Shown here: positions 1-10,785 of the stretch, one piece after another
How the letters are laid out: each line of letters begins with the position of its first letter
Numbering within the stretch: position 1 is the stretch's first letter
From: Hortaea werneckii
Taxonomy: Eukaryota; Ascomycota; Dothideomycetes; Mycosphaerellales; Teratosphaeriaceae
DNA length: 64,000 bases
Reading direction: 5' to 3'
Assembly: GCA_037044905.1 (NCBI GenBank)
Contig: JBAOKB010000105.1
Coordinates: 558,001-622,000, forward strand
The notes under the pieces: generated by a model
The model's database searches: none
What the model was told of the DNA's origin: nothing
What the model saw: the letters and a program-made list of their open reading frames with translations, nothing else
Position numbers and translations under genes: made by a program

Positions 1-238
1 ACATTGATGGTCGTCTGGCCGAAGACTCACCATAGCGCTTGTGCATATCCCGTATGCGGAATACATATTGTCCCGACTTAGGGCAGTCCCAATAAAATTC
101 GTACCAACCAGTAATTGCGGCTATCTTTGGTCCTGGGACGCGCGCAAGGGGATGGAGCAGCAGCCGGAAGACTATTAAGCCAAGCCCGTAGGCCAGAGTC
201 AATGAAGTTGCCGCTAGAAGTAATGTGGCGGTCGCCAT
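1..238 (-). CDS. Cytochrome P450, 5' end only (truncated by window edge)
   Basis: Exon 1 runs from the ATG at 238 (context ACCACCATGG) down to 31. A GTGAGT donor begins at 30, so the intron and the rest of the gene lie outside the window. The 69 visible residues give a hydrophobic N-terminal anchor (residues 4-27), then the Pro-rich hinge HPLARVPGPKIAAITGWYEF and a helix ending MHKRYG. This is the usual start of fungal microsomal P450s of the trichodiene-oxygenase type, which continue with PIVRINP after this intron position. The membrane anchor implies an ER monooxygenase. The substrate cannot be told, because the heme-binding region is not present. The gene is divergent from the methyltransferase at 645, with 406 bases between the two starts. 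Confidence 0.85.
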   Translation of the reverse strand, partial: MATATLLLAATSLTLAYGLGLIVFRLLLHPLARVPGPKIAAITGWYEFYWDCPKSGQYVFRIRDMHKRYGESSARRPSM

Positions 239-644
239 GGTGGTGATAATGATTATTGTCAGTGACCACTCGGAAAAGGTGACATTGCTTTCTGATGAAT
301 GTGAACAGAGACCCAAGGCTGATCGAAAGCGATAAGATCATTAAGGTCAAGACCGTCACAAGTCATGGATTCGCCACCCGGGCTAGGGCAGCTGGGCGGA
401 CGGCTCGATGATGCCGTCAACTGCCGTCTCCGGCTTTGCTTCCAGACTCAGCGGGTGCTCCGAATCGAGCCTCTTCGGACCCTTTCCCCACCACGCACCC
501 TCGCGATGATCAGTCCGGTCAGCTTTCCGACGGGCTCCTGTGAACTGTTGTCTGCGCACCTTCCTCTCTCGTCCTCCAATCTCACCATTGTTACGGAACT
601 TGGTGACGGTTCCGGCCAAGTGCTCGAGTAAGGAGATCATCATA
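239..644. promoter_or_regulatory. Shared divergent promoter, P450 / methyltransferase
   Basis: This 406-base region lies between two divergent start codons and has no convincing ORF of its own. It probably carries the promoters of both genes. No specific binding site was recognised. Confidence 0.5.
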
Positions 645-1937
645 ATGAGTGGTCTTCCTCCCCCACAAATCGGAGGCAACGCGCTACAGGCGTTAGACGT
701 GGACGGCGACAGCGGCTTCCACGCCTTACAAGATGACTTTCCTCATGACCAGAGTATGGCAGATGTTGACATGGACGATGGGGACTCCGCATTGGGCGAT
801 GACACGTAAAGCTCACCATTCTCTCTGCTCATCCTGTCATTTCTGACAGAAATCTTCTCTAGAGCCAGCGAGACGCGCTCCATCACCGATAGCGTTCTAG
901 GCTATGAGTACGAGAACGGCCGGCGATATCATGCCTATCGCGCTGGCAAATATCCCATGCCCAACGATGAAGCCGAACAGGAGCGTATGGACATGCAGCA
1001 CCATATCTACCTCCTCATTTACGGTGGCGAACTTTGTCGAGCACCACTGCCAGCCAGACTTAACCGCGTGCTTGACGTTGGCTGCGGAACAGGGAAGTGG
1101 GCAATAGATTTCGCAGACCAGCATCCTGAAGCCGAGGTGCTCGCGACCGACTTATCGGTGATACAGCCTTATTGGGTAAGTAGAGATGACAATCAGCAGT
1201 CCCTGTCTACTACCATCATAGTATAGAGATTGATAAGATCAAACAGATACCCCCGAATGTACAATTCGAGATCGACGACGCCGAAGAAGAGTGGCAGTAC
1301 CACAGCAAGTTCGACTACATTCACATCCGTTCAATGGGTGGTAGCATCGGTGACTGGCCTCGTCTAATGCAGCAAGCCTACGACAACCTGCGCCCGGGCG
1401 GATGGATTGAAGTCACCGACTTTGAAGCTTGGGTACGAACCATGTCGAAGAGGCAGCGATGCCTATGCTAACAACTCGCAGGCCACAACAGACGATAACA
1501 GTCTCCCTGCCGACTCGGCTTACGCTGAGTTTCAAGAAAGCCTTTCCGAAGCCGCGACCCAATTTGGAAAGGTCATGAACATCTCACCGCAGTTCAAGTC
1601 CTTCGTACAAAATGCTGGTTTCCAGTCCGTTGTAGAGCAGCAGTTTAAAGCTCCCCTAGCGCCATGGCCAAAGGACAGGAGATACCGCAATCTGGGTCGC
1701 TACATGAACGTGCAGATGCTCGACGCCATCGAGCCCTATAGCTTGGCACTGTTCAGTAGAGTCTTGAAGTGGAAACCAGAGAGAATACAGGCATTACTCG
1801 CTGGCGTACGGCAAGATCTTGGGAATCTCAACTATCATATGTACTCAGTTGTGTAAGTCACACGGCACCCGGAATTGTAGGGAGAAGGCTAACTATGCAT
1901 TAGGCATAACGTCTGCGGCCAAAAGCCACTCGCGTGA
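645..1937 (+). CDS. LaeA-like SAM-dependent methyltransferase
   Basis: Five exons (645-805, 863-1175, 1247-1432, 1482-1852, 1904-1937) join without a frame break to give 354 residues. All introns are GT-AG. The SAM-binding motif I is VLDVGCGTGKWAID (about residues 123-136), preceded by the YENGRRYHAYRAGKYPMPNDE stretch typical of the fungal LaeA/TAM family. FEIDDAEEEW, IHIRSMGGSIGDW and LRPGGWIEVTDFE follow as the usual later motifs. The C-terminus ends HNVCGQKPLA. Family members methylate small molecules or act as regulators like LaeA. This one is a generic member, not recognisably LaeA itself. Its pairing with a divergent P450 suggests a small oxidation/methylation unit of secondary metabolism, which is inference. 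The ATG at 645 was chosen because the frame upstream of it does not look like protein. Confidence 0.88.
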
Positions 1938-2995
1938 TGGATCCAACCCTGGCGCTGGAACGCTCAACCGAAGCTGGCCTGCCTTTCGTCATCACAGCCT
2001 CCGAACGAAATCAGACTCCCATGGTCATACGCAAAGGATATCTCCACCCAACACCCACGAAGTTGGCCGGTCGAGCGCGAGCACCTGCGCGCCAGTAACA
2101 CATGACATTTTATGGTGGTTGCGACTACACATAACGCGCCATCTCGTAGTGCTTTGTGGCTGTATGAAAGCTGCAATGCAACTGTCTGTCGATCATGCTT
2201 GCAAAAGACGAGGCTGGAATCTTGTGCCTCGCCCAATGGAGCGTTGCATCAGCCTCCATTCCAGGTGGCATTATTGACTGTGTCGGGCCACTCAAATCAG
2301 ACATCGGTTGCGGTGGAGGAATCCATCCACCGGAATTAGCAGGTCAAATTGGTTGGACAAAGGATTGTTATTCTGCGTGGCACGGGAGGCCCCAAAAAGG
2401 ACCAAAGAACAAAGTCTCGCGCACTGACAAGCATGGTAAAGCATGGAGACGCGCAGTGGAAAGGCAGCATCTCCCCAGAGTTACTCGCCTCTGGCAAGTG
2501 AGCAAGTAGATGACCAATTTCAAGGGTTTCGCTGCTTGATGCCACATACAAATCGCTTTCAAAATTTGAGCGCGGCTTGCCTTTGCATAAAGACATCGAG
2601 GCATAAGTTCCAAGAATAGGACCTTCATAAAACACTGCACAGATATATGGCAATACGATCACGAAGATATGAACGACTGCTCGCGTGACTTCAAATTCTG
2701 AGAATGGAGAATTTAAAGCATTGATGAGTCTCACACATGACAGATCACTCGTATAGATCACTCGTATACTCTTCTCGATATTGTTTAGAGCACGTCGAGA
2801 CTCACTCGCATCTTTTAGAGCGAGTTCTCTTCCCTCCTTAACTGGAGCACGGTGTTGGTAAACTTGCACCAAAACACGATACCCTTCGACGTCGAGATCA
2901 GGAATTTTTACGGTGGTGAATGTTGATTAAGTAGCCTCTATCGTAAGTATAGATGTCTATTTAGACATTGAAGAACGCCAGGTACTGCGTCATTT
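1938..2995. other. Intergenic, 1.06 kb
   Basis: The region lies between the 3' ends of two convergent genes. The longest open frame (2336-2872, minus, 178 codons) has no recognisable domain and no coding-like composition. A perfect tandem 13-mer (AGATCACTCGTAT twice) sits at 2742-2767. Nothing else is supported. Confidence 0.5.
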
Positions 2996-4958
2996 CTAAG
3001 CGACGTTCTCAATGGACTGCGACCGTCCCTTCTTCTCATCGTCGTGAGCACTATCGCTGCCGTCGGCGACAGAAGAGAATCTTCTAGTGGCAGTCCGGTA
3101 GCTGGCTGACTTCCATGCCCTGTGCTCGTTCTCGTAGAGCTCGTTGACTTGTTCGAGGGAAAGGTCCTTCGTCTCGTAAATCTGCACAGGTTAGTCAGCG
3201 ACAATTCTTTGTCGATATTCACCTGTCGAAGACTTACCAGGAAGAAGACGAATACAAGAGCGATCCAACAGAACGAACCCCAAATCCAGAAGACGTTGGA
3301 CTGGATTGGATCAAGAGCGCCCAACAGGTACGGCGTAATGAATGAAAGCAACCAGTTGAAGAACCAGTTGGCCGCAGTGGTCATTGAAAGACCCTTAGCA
3401 CGAATCTTGAGAGGGAACATCTCGCCTGCAAGTAGGATGGTCAGCCAATGTCACAATGCCGCCTGATTGTGTACAGCGCTTACCAGTGACGACCCATGCG
3501 CCTGGACCGAATGTGGATGCAAAGAATGAGATATAGATGCAGATAAATGCAAACTGAGCAGCTGCGGAGTCAAACGGCGTGTTGGGCTTCGCGTCACCAA
3601 TGGCTGTAGCTCGCGTTAGCAAAATGAAGATGATCAAGGCTCCAAGGACGCTACGAACCTGCGACAAGATACTGACACACGCCCATTCCAAGAGCACCGG
3701 TCAGGAGAAGTGGGCGTCTTCCAAATCTATCAATGCAGTATAATCCGGGGAAAGTCGTGACCGTGTTGATAACGTTCGTGATGATCTGGAGGATGAAGGC
3801 GCTGGGCAGCTTCTGGACATTCGAGGAGAAGTACGTCGTGCCGTAGTAGATGATAAAGTTGATACCGACAAGCTGCTGAAGAGACTGGAGTATGATACCC
3901 GTGATGAGTCTCTTACCTGTCGTGCCTCGGAAGCACCTAGAATGCGCAGTTAGCAACCTGCGTTGATGGTTCAACGTCGGCGTCGAGACTTACTCAATGT
4001 AGCCTGCTGAGCCAACAGACTTCTCGTACTCCCAGTTGCCTTTAATCTCTTCGAGCTCAGCAATGAGCTGTGGATCATCCGCAGGCAACCGGCGCAGAGT
4101 CATGAGCGACTTCAAAGCCTTGGAGTCTTTCCCGGCCTTGACCAAGTATCTCGGAGTCTCGGGGAGACACAACATGCCAAAGCTGAGACTGTGGAGGTTG
4201 TCAGCGACAGGTTCTCGACCAGGTAAAACGAGGGAATCATGGCGTACATCAATGACCACGCGAACTGGATAGCGATTGGAATCCGGTAGCTTCCACTGTC
4301 GTCGCGGTTCTGAGTTGCGTAGTTGACACATGCTGCAATCAAAAGACCAATTGTAATGGCAAGCTGGTAACATCTGTATACCGGAGGGGAACTGATTAGC
4401 AACAACTCATGATTTTACTCAAAGATTCGTTTAAAGACTCACCCAACGATAGCTCCTCTAATCCACTTAGGGAGTGTCTCACTCTGGAACATGGGGATCT
4501 GAGCGGATACCAGACCAACACCCAAACCAGCGAAAAGACGACCGATAACGAACATGGTCTGCTCGGTAGCGGCTGTCTGAAGGGCCACACCCAGATTGAA
4601 GGGAATCATAGCTGAGATGATAATACCCCATTTACGTCCCGTGATGTCTGACATGATACCGGCGCTCAGAGCACCGACGAAGGTGCCAACGGACAAGATG
4701 GAGACGATGAGTGATTTTTCGGACTCAGTAACGTCATTTCTTCCATTCTTGCCAAACTCCTCTTGCCAGTAGGGCATCTCCAAAATGCCTGAGATAGTAC
4801 CGGTGTCTTGGGAAATGTTAGCAATGGCTGAGATGAGTCCGGCGAGCACTACACGTACCATAACCGTAAAGAATACCGGCAAAGGCAGCGAACAGACCCA
4901 CGAGGATAGAGGGCCATGCCGCGCCATGCTCGTCGGCTGGCTTGTTGATTCCTAACAT
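2996..4958 (-). CDS. MFS sugar transporter (hexose type)
   Basis: Eight exons (4958-4859, 4806-4443, 4373-4248, 4188-3994, 3936-3659, 3603-3484, 3425-3238, 3181-2996) give exactly 519 codons (518 residues), the usual size for the fungal sugar porter family. It starts MLGINKPADEHG and has YGYDTGTISG in TM1, DITGRKWGI after TM2, PETPRYLVK in the central loop, QQLVGINFIIYYG in TM7, and DRFGRRPLLL, all sugar-porter signatures. The C-terminal tail (last ~45 residues) is cytosolic and Ser/charge-rich. It would be a plasma-membrane proton/sugar symporter. The resemblance is to the glucose transporter group, but the substrate is not proven. The 8-intron-rich structure contrasts with the simpler transporter at 14250-16179. 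Confidence 0.9.
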
Positions 4959-7484
4959 GTCGAGAGATGTCGCTGTACCCGGATGAAACACGGAACGGAT
5001 GGAGGATAGAGAGATGGGGTCAGACTTTGCGGGGAGGAAGGGGTACTTATAAGAGCAGAGGCAATCGAAGTCAACTCATGCCTGCGTAAACCTTCGTTAG
5101 AACAGACGTGCAGACCCGCCATGACCAGGTCCATCGACGCCAACCGGCGCCAGTCCTACGCCATCGGTCTGGTGCATTAGTAGCTCAAGCAAATGCCAAG
5201 ATGGACAAGGGCCGTGGAAACCCGCGCAATTTTTTGGAGGTTTGAAGGTTCCGTCTTGTCTGGAATGCTTGGATGGCTGTTGCTTTACTACGTTCATCGC
5301 TGATACTCCATCTTAATATGACTCTCGCAATGAATGATTGCTTCTTTTCCCAACGATGGTGACTCTCGAAATGTTCACCCACAGCCGCTTGTGGTTGCCG
5401 GACGTTGGAGCAAGGGCGGTAGCTCTCGTTCAGTCAAACGACGCGCCAATCCTTAGTGCTTGGCCTTATGTCATTCCGCGCCAAAGTTTCGAGGAAGGAC
5501 AAGTCCAAGCCTGCTGCCGGCACCGCTTGTGTGTAAGCAAGCCCTGCAAGCCTCCCGCTCAAGTCGGCAAGGAAGCTTCGGGCCTTCGAATCTTCTTCAG
5601 CCCTATGGGCTTAGGCTTTCGCATCGCTGTGCTCTGACTGGTTGTCCATGACGTGGTCCTCGCGTTCGAAAACATCCTCCTGCTTGCGTTGACGCAGAGT
5701 CGCCTCCGACTCAACGATGCACGCGACATCCATGTGTTACGGAGGTACTACTCCGCTCGGTCTTACTTCCCCTCCGCGGGCCCCATGGCTGCCTCCGCAG
5801 CCCGCAAGATATCGTTGGCGGGGGGCGGAGCACGCGGGTTAGTATTCGGTCCTTCTGTGGATTTCGGAGAAGGGTGGAGGTGGTCCAAGACTTTGGGGTG
5901 AAACCGCAGATGATAGCGGTGGGGAACCTCTCGCGAAGAGAGATTTCCACGCCGCATAGTGGTTGCTACAATTATACTGGCCAGGGGGCGGTGCGCAACC
6001 GTGTGACATGCCGCAGCTCAGCCGCCCGTTTCTGCGAACGCGCACGGCTCGGATGAGGAAATATTTTCACTCGTCTACATGGCTCGACCGTGCACACGCC
6101 AGTCTACCTGCGACGGCGTCGACGTGCTTTAATTATCATTCCCACAGCTTCGCGCATCAAGCGCCGGCAGACGCAGTCGGGCATCCAATTCGTTCGTGGT
6201 CTGCAAGCACAGTACAGCAGCCCTGGAGCACAGAGTCCTTCGATTCGGCACACCGAATAGGCACTCGCGTCCGAACTCATTCGGCGCCGGCCGCTAATGT
6301 CTTCAAAGAACTGCATGCGCCGTCTACTACTGACTCAACCGCGATTGTACGGTGCCCGTTGTACGCTGTTCGATTTGCTACCTACCTTTGAAGTTTGTAC
6401 ACTGATGTCTCGATTTACAATGTTGACAAGCGATGTTGATTGCTTGACGTCTAAGCCAATCATTGCCAATTCTTCTTGGTTTGGCCTGCGTTCTGGCAGG
6501 AATTCTTGGTTGGCTTAGCTTCTCCCAAGACTGAACAAAAGCTCTCTCCGCTGCTTCCAAGCCCTGGGCGCGTTTTGAGGCTGAACCTCTTACACCAGGG
6601 AACCGTAAATTTGGTCTTCCACGTGGTGGCGCGGTACAGTGTTATCTTGGCCAGCAATAGCAATGCCGAGCCTTGTTCACCTTGCCTTGAATCGTGGTTT
6701 CACCCAATGCAGCAGTCGCATGCCACGGACGATGCCTCCAAGAAGGCGCGAGAAAATTTTTGCAGCCGTTTTAGCGAGACTGCCTGGTTCGGCAATCGCC
6801 TGTGGCACTCTGACAGGCGCATCCGTTGCAGCCCATAAAAATCCCTTTCATGATGGCGTTGTGAGATGTGCGATGCGCAGTGGTAGATTCAGCCTTTGCT
6901 ACATGATCTTCACGACCTCTACGGAGCCGTTGCGGATAAGATAGTGCCTGGCCCCTTCAGCGACTCGCTTCGCATGCCTTGTGAACCGTTCGACCGTTCC
7001 CAGAATAAGGGCTCGAAAATGGGGACATTCAGGTTCAGACTCCACATGAACCCTAATTAGGTGGCATATTCATTGCCCACTAAGATCTAGATTGCAAAAT
7101 ATCAAACGAGCGGTGACTTTCGTATAGCTTGCAAACGGCTTCGGCGGCTCCTAATCCTATCGCGGACAGCTTGATCTGAGAAACCACTGAGTACATCATG
7201 TCGCCGGCGTTCTCGTATTCTAAACGCTGCATTCCATCGGTGTCATGTTCAGCAATATGTCATTGAACTCTAATCCGAGTTTGCCATCGTAAAACCTTGA
7301 AGGATCATGCTCCTGGTCGGGTCTGGATCGATGAATTTTGACGTCATCTGTACCGAGGGTAACAGAACTTGTGCACGTTCATAACTGAAGGACTGAAACT
7401 TGAATCTGCAAGGCACGGCATTCATGGGGCGTGTAGACTACATTCTTTCCCTATCAAGGGTGGGAAGCCGTCAGTGCACGCATC
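4959..7484. other. Longest gene-poor stretch (2.5 kb)
   Basis: No ORF or exon chain here shows family motifs or consistent codon bias. Many short overlapping frames occur on both strands (for example 5963-6391 plus, 142 codons), but none has conserved motifs. GC-rich patches lie around 5770-5850. It probably holds the transporter promoter at its left end and the 3' flank of the reductase at its right end. A lncRNA or a fast-evolving small secreted protein cannot be excluded. Confidence 0.4.
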
Positions 7485-9389
7485 TTACCATCCATATGTC
7501 TCCGTAAATAGATATATGCCTTGAGCTCCAGTGCCTTTATGCACGGCTCGCTCGTCCGAAAGTGACGCGACAAACGTCCGCGACTGCGCTGTTAGCGCTG
7601 GGCCTCCGCATACGACAACTGCAGTCTCACCCAGCGCATCTTCGACAGGCCCGCGGATCAGAGATGCCACGTCAGGCCTTTTCCCAGAAACGACTTTCAT
7701 GGAACTTTGTTGATGTCTGAAAGCGTGATCTTGCTCAGCGGCCAATGCCAATTTGCCAGTCCCGAAAGCAGGCAAATTGGCTTCTCTCGGACATACGTGC
7801 GGGCGAGAAATGACGCTCACTATCGGCTCGCGCTGCTCTTGCTTCAGCTCTCTAACAACACTTCCGCTGTCTGGGGAAGGGTCTTGCTGTATATCCCGAG
7901 TGACATGCACAACGACGCGCAAATCCACCCTGCTAGTCTGGGCTCTCTCTACAAGGGTAGTGAGCTTATCGCCGAACCAGCTGAGATGACTCTCAGATCG
8001 AATGATCCAGTGGAACCAGATCCTGCGTACACAACCTGGGGTTTGCATCGTGTGTTCCAACAAAGGCACGGTGAAAGATGCTCCGCTTGAAGTGGAAAGA
8101 AGCACTACCGTTTCATAATGCAACAGATTAGGAGGCGCGCCCCAAGGCCCATTAAGAAACGCCCTGTAAGTTCCTTCCCTAGTTACGCTGCCAATGGTAG
8201 CCGTATGCAAGCTTCGCGAGAAACCTTTGTGCGCCTTGATTATCAGCGTCAGAGTTGATGAGACTGCATCGCATGATTGGTCTGAGACGCTGGCGATGGT
8301 AAATGGATGGACCTCGAATGGCCGAAGTCGAGGAATCGAGAGATAAACATGTTGGCCTGGCTTCCAGACGAAGTCCACGTTCTTGATGATGACACGCACC
8401 ACATCTCCAGCAAGCGGTTTGAGCAAAGCTTGGTATCCCATCGTGCGAGATTTTGACCTCGCAAGCAAATGCAGGTTTCGGACCAAGCTTGAGGCAAAGC
8501 GGACACCCCAATCCAATGCCACAAACGCTATTGAGAGGTACAGGTAGCCTTTGGCATATGCCGGAACATGGATATACAGCAACCAGATCAACACGGCCGC
8601 CGCACAAATGTGCTGGATCACAAACAGTTCATATGCTTTGGCGCGGAAATAGCCAAACCCCGAGACCACGTTCCAGCCAAGTATTGCGAAGGCCCCGAAT
8701 CCGTATTTAACCATTGGCATCATCTTCAACTCGAGCTGAACGAAGTCTGCTAGCACCCACTCCTGGAAGAAGAAGGACCAGTGCACGATTACTGTAAGGA
8801 AAACAGTCCTCGCAGTCCAGCGATGGATCCAATTCAATCGTTCATATGATATGCCCGTCAAGAGGCTGAAGAGATTGAATTTCGTCGATAGTAGGAAGAC
8901 CAGTGGGATCTGGGCGATCGATACCCAGGCGGCCCGGAAACCCACTTTCTCCCACTTATAAGCGTACGAAGGATCATTCGGCTTGAGAATGGTACCGCTC
9001 CAGAGGAAAATCAGGATGACTGTCCAGTAAATTGCCAGGATGAGCCACCTACCGACAGGTAGAGGTGTGAGGTATCTGGTGAAAGGGCCTGTGAAGCACC
9101 ACGGTTGTGGGTATGCGACCTCCCTGCATATTGCCGTTGCAGTTGCGTACGTCTGTGACAGCCAGTTTTCTGGTCTCGATGGAATGGAGGAGGGTGCTGT
9201 CGTCATTCGTCGCCGTCTCTGTCTGCTTTGCAAGACAGAGATACACCTTGTGAGGGTGAGCAGAGCGGTAACGCTCATGATGAGGTACCAGAACCGGCGA
9301 GCAATAGCTTCATTCGTGACTCTGAAGAGGGAAGAGCTTCCCATATCCATTCCTCCCATCCCATCCATATCCATGCCACTCATATCCAT
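7485..9389 (-). CDS. Ferric/cupric reductase (FRE family) with Met-rich N-terminus
   Basis: A single-exon, 634-residue membrane flavocytochrome. The N-terminus is MDMSGMDMDGMGGMDMGSS, seven Met in 16 residues, like the Mets motifs of Ctr copper transporters. The ferric reductase transmembrane core carries the heme pairs H189/H203 and H260/H274 (each 14 apart). The FAD-binding motif is HPFTIAS (361-367), followed by a NAD(P)H-binding domain to the C-terminus (GIYLFTETYGW). The family moves electrons from cytosolic NADPH to extracellular Fe3+ or Cu2+. Oddity: the nucleotide loop reads LLSTSSGASFTVPLLE, where most family members have a glycine-rich GGSG-type loop. It is divergent from the X325 gene at 10047, which together with the Met-rich leader points to copper rather than iron. 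That last point is inference. Confidence 0.9.
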   Translation of the reverse strand: MDMSGMDMDGMGGMDMGSSSLFRVTNEAIARRFWYLIMSVTALLTLTRCISVLQSRQRRRRMTTAPSSIPSRPENWLSQTYATATAICREVAYPQPWCFTGPFTRYLTPLPVGRWLILAIYWTVILIFLWSGTILKPNDPSYAYKWEKVGFRAAWVSIAQIPLVFLLSTKFNLFSLLTGISYERLNWIHRWTARTVFLTVIVHWSFFFQEWVLADFVQLELKMMPMVKYGFGAFAILGWNVVSGFGYFRAKAYELFVIQHICAAAVLIWLLYIHVPAYAKGYLYLSIAFVALDWGVRFASSLVRNLHLLARSKSRTMGYQALLKPLAGDVVRVIIKNVDFVWKPGQHVYLSIPRLRPFEVHPFTIASVSDQSCDAVSSTLTLIIKAHKGFSRSLHTATIGSVTREGTYRAFLNGPWGAPPNLLHYETVVLLSTSSGASFTVPLLEHTMQTPGCVRRIWFHWIIRSESHLSWFGDKLTTLVERAQTSRVDLRVVVHVTRDIQQDPSPDSGSVVRELKQEQREPIVSVISRPHVCPREANLPAFGTGKLALAAEQDHAFRHQQSSMKVVSGKRPDVASLIRGPVEDALGETAVVVCGGPALTAQSRTFVASLSDERAVHKGTGAQGIYLFTETYGW

Positions 9390-10046
9390 TTTGCAGGCAA
9401 TTTGGAGCGCCGACGCGGTTTCCTGGACGACTCAGCACTTAGGAAGAAAGGTGCGCTGCTGCTGATTAGTTTTCGCAAAGATGCGCAGCCGCCATCCAAG
9501 CTTGCAATGGAACTGTTTCTTCTTCTCTGCAGGAGTACGGGCTTCTTGTGCTACAAGAAGAGTTTCCCAACGTCCCAAAGCAACTGCACTCGACTCTCAC
9601 ATAAAGCCTTCGTAACTTCCAGTGGTGTCGTATACAGCGTGCACTCACAGGTCTAGGTAGGTACATAGTAGAGTCTCGATTATGGAACTCCCGCAAATAT
9701 GCTCATACCATGCAGGGTTGTCGCCAAAAGCAGCCAAGCTTCATCAAGGTGGAGCTAGTATAGGACTAGCCGCCGCTGCACCTTCTTCAGAGGGCATGGG
9801 TATCTACCAACCAAAAGGCCTACGACGGCCATATTGAGCACATTTGCGGCTGCAGAAGATAGCCAGAGATTGTGCTGAGTGGGTTCGCGAATGCCAGTCG
9901 CATCGGGACGCGGCTGAAAAACTCAAGTATAATAAGGGTGCAAACCGCAACTTACTGCAGGCGCTCACTGAGACTTCCAATCCGATAAACACCTTTTCTT
10001 TGCACACACACAAGGAGCCCGACAATCGATCCACAATCCAAACAAA
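9390..10046. promoter_or_regulatory. Shared divergent promoter, reductase / X325 protein
   Basis: 657 bases lie between the two start codons. The short frames inside it are not protein-like. It contains the Mac1-like element listed separately at 9835-9842 and a one-mismatch version, TATGCTCA, at 9698-9705. A single regulator could drive both genes from here. Confidence 0.55.
9835..9842 (-). promoter_or_regulatory. Candidate copper-regulator (Mac1-type) site TGTGCTCA
   Basis: The minus strand reads TGTGCTCA. To my recollection this is the element bound by Aspergillus fumigatus Mac1 upstream of its copper-starvation genes, and it resembles yeast Mac1 sites (TTTGCTCA). It lies about 205 bases upstream of the X325 start and 446 bases upstream of the reductase start. 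One exact 8-mer can occur by chance, so the weight comes from the flanking genes. Confidence 0.45.
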
Positions 10047-10785
10047 ATGCAGATGTATCTCCTTGCCGCCCTTGCATTTGCCTGCACCTCATCCGCCCAT
10101 TTCATACTACAATGGCCTCCGACGGCAGGATTCGACGACGATGGCGAACCCACTGGCCCATGTGGCGGCGTCGATGTCACTGTTGACGAAACGAGCCCCG
10201 AAGTGCAAGTCGATCGCTTCGCGGTACAGATCCAGAATGGGCATCCGGCGGGTGAATGGCTGTGCGTTTCTTTTCCCTCTCACAAGTGTTATATCAGTCG
10301 CAAGCTTACAGTGAGGTAGCTTCCGGGCGACAACAGATACTGAGGCGCCGTACAACTGGACAAGCATTGTGCCTATCGTGAACACGGCAGGCGTTGGCGA
10401 CTTCTGCTTAGACTCCCTCAGCGCTCCGAGTAGCTTCGAGGGCAAAGCCGGCATCATCCAAGTAATTGACAAAGCTGTAGACGGGATGCTCTACCAGGTA
10501 AGCAGACTCAGAGACTGCAGATCTTCCCGCTGCAGGAAAGCTAATGGATCTCAGTGTGCGCCTGTCAACTTCGTCTCTGGCTCCAATAATACAGTAGGTG
10601 GCAACTGTAACAACGTGACAGGATTTTCAGCCACCTGGACGAGCATGATGGAATTCGAGAATGATACGGATAGCGCATCCAGCGACAGTGATGAGTCTAA
10701 CAACTCGGCGGGTGCGTTGACGGTCACGGAAGCTCGCACCGTGATAGGGGTTGTTGGACTACTGGCGATAGGTCTTGCTCTCTAA
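10047..10785 (+). CDS. X325 / Bim1-like copper-binding GPI protein
   Basis: Three exons (10047-10261, 10320-10497, 10555-10785) give 207 residues. A signal peptide (MQMYLLAALAFACTSSA) ends just before His18, so the mature protein would start HFILQWPPTAGFDDDGEP. That N-terminal His and the following motif are the signature of the X325 LPMO-like family, in which the His brace binds Cu2+ without oxidising polysaccharide. Four further Cys sit in GPCGG, FCLD, YQCAP and GGNC. The C-terminus has an acidic Ser/Asn spacer and a hydrophobic tail (VIGVVGLLAIGLAL), as expected for a GPI anchor. The Cryptococcus relative Bim1 helps copper uptake together with a Ctr transporter. The divergent reductase and the Mac1-like site between the two genes fit that role here. 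Confidence 0.88.

Noticed and set aside
2742..2767. Tandem 13-mer AGATCACTCGTAT x2
   Set aside because: Only two copies, no third copy or flanking element; probably a small local duplication.
2336..2872. 178-codon minus-strand ORF
   Set aside because: No recognisable domain, no plausible exon partners and mixed composition; probably chance.
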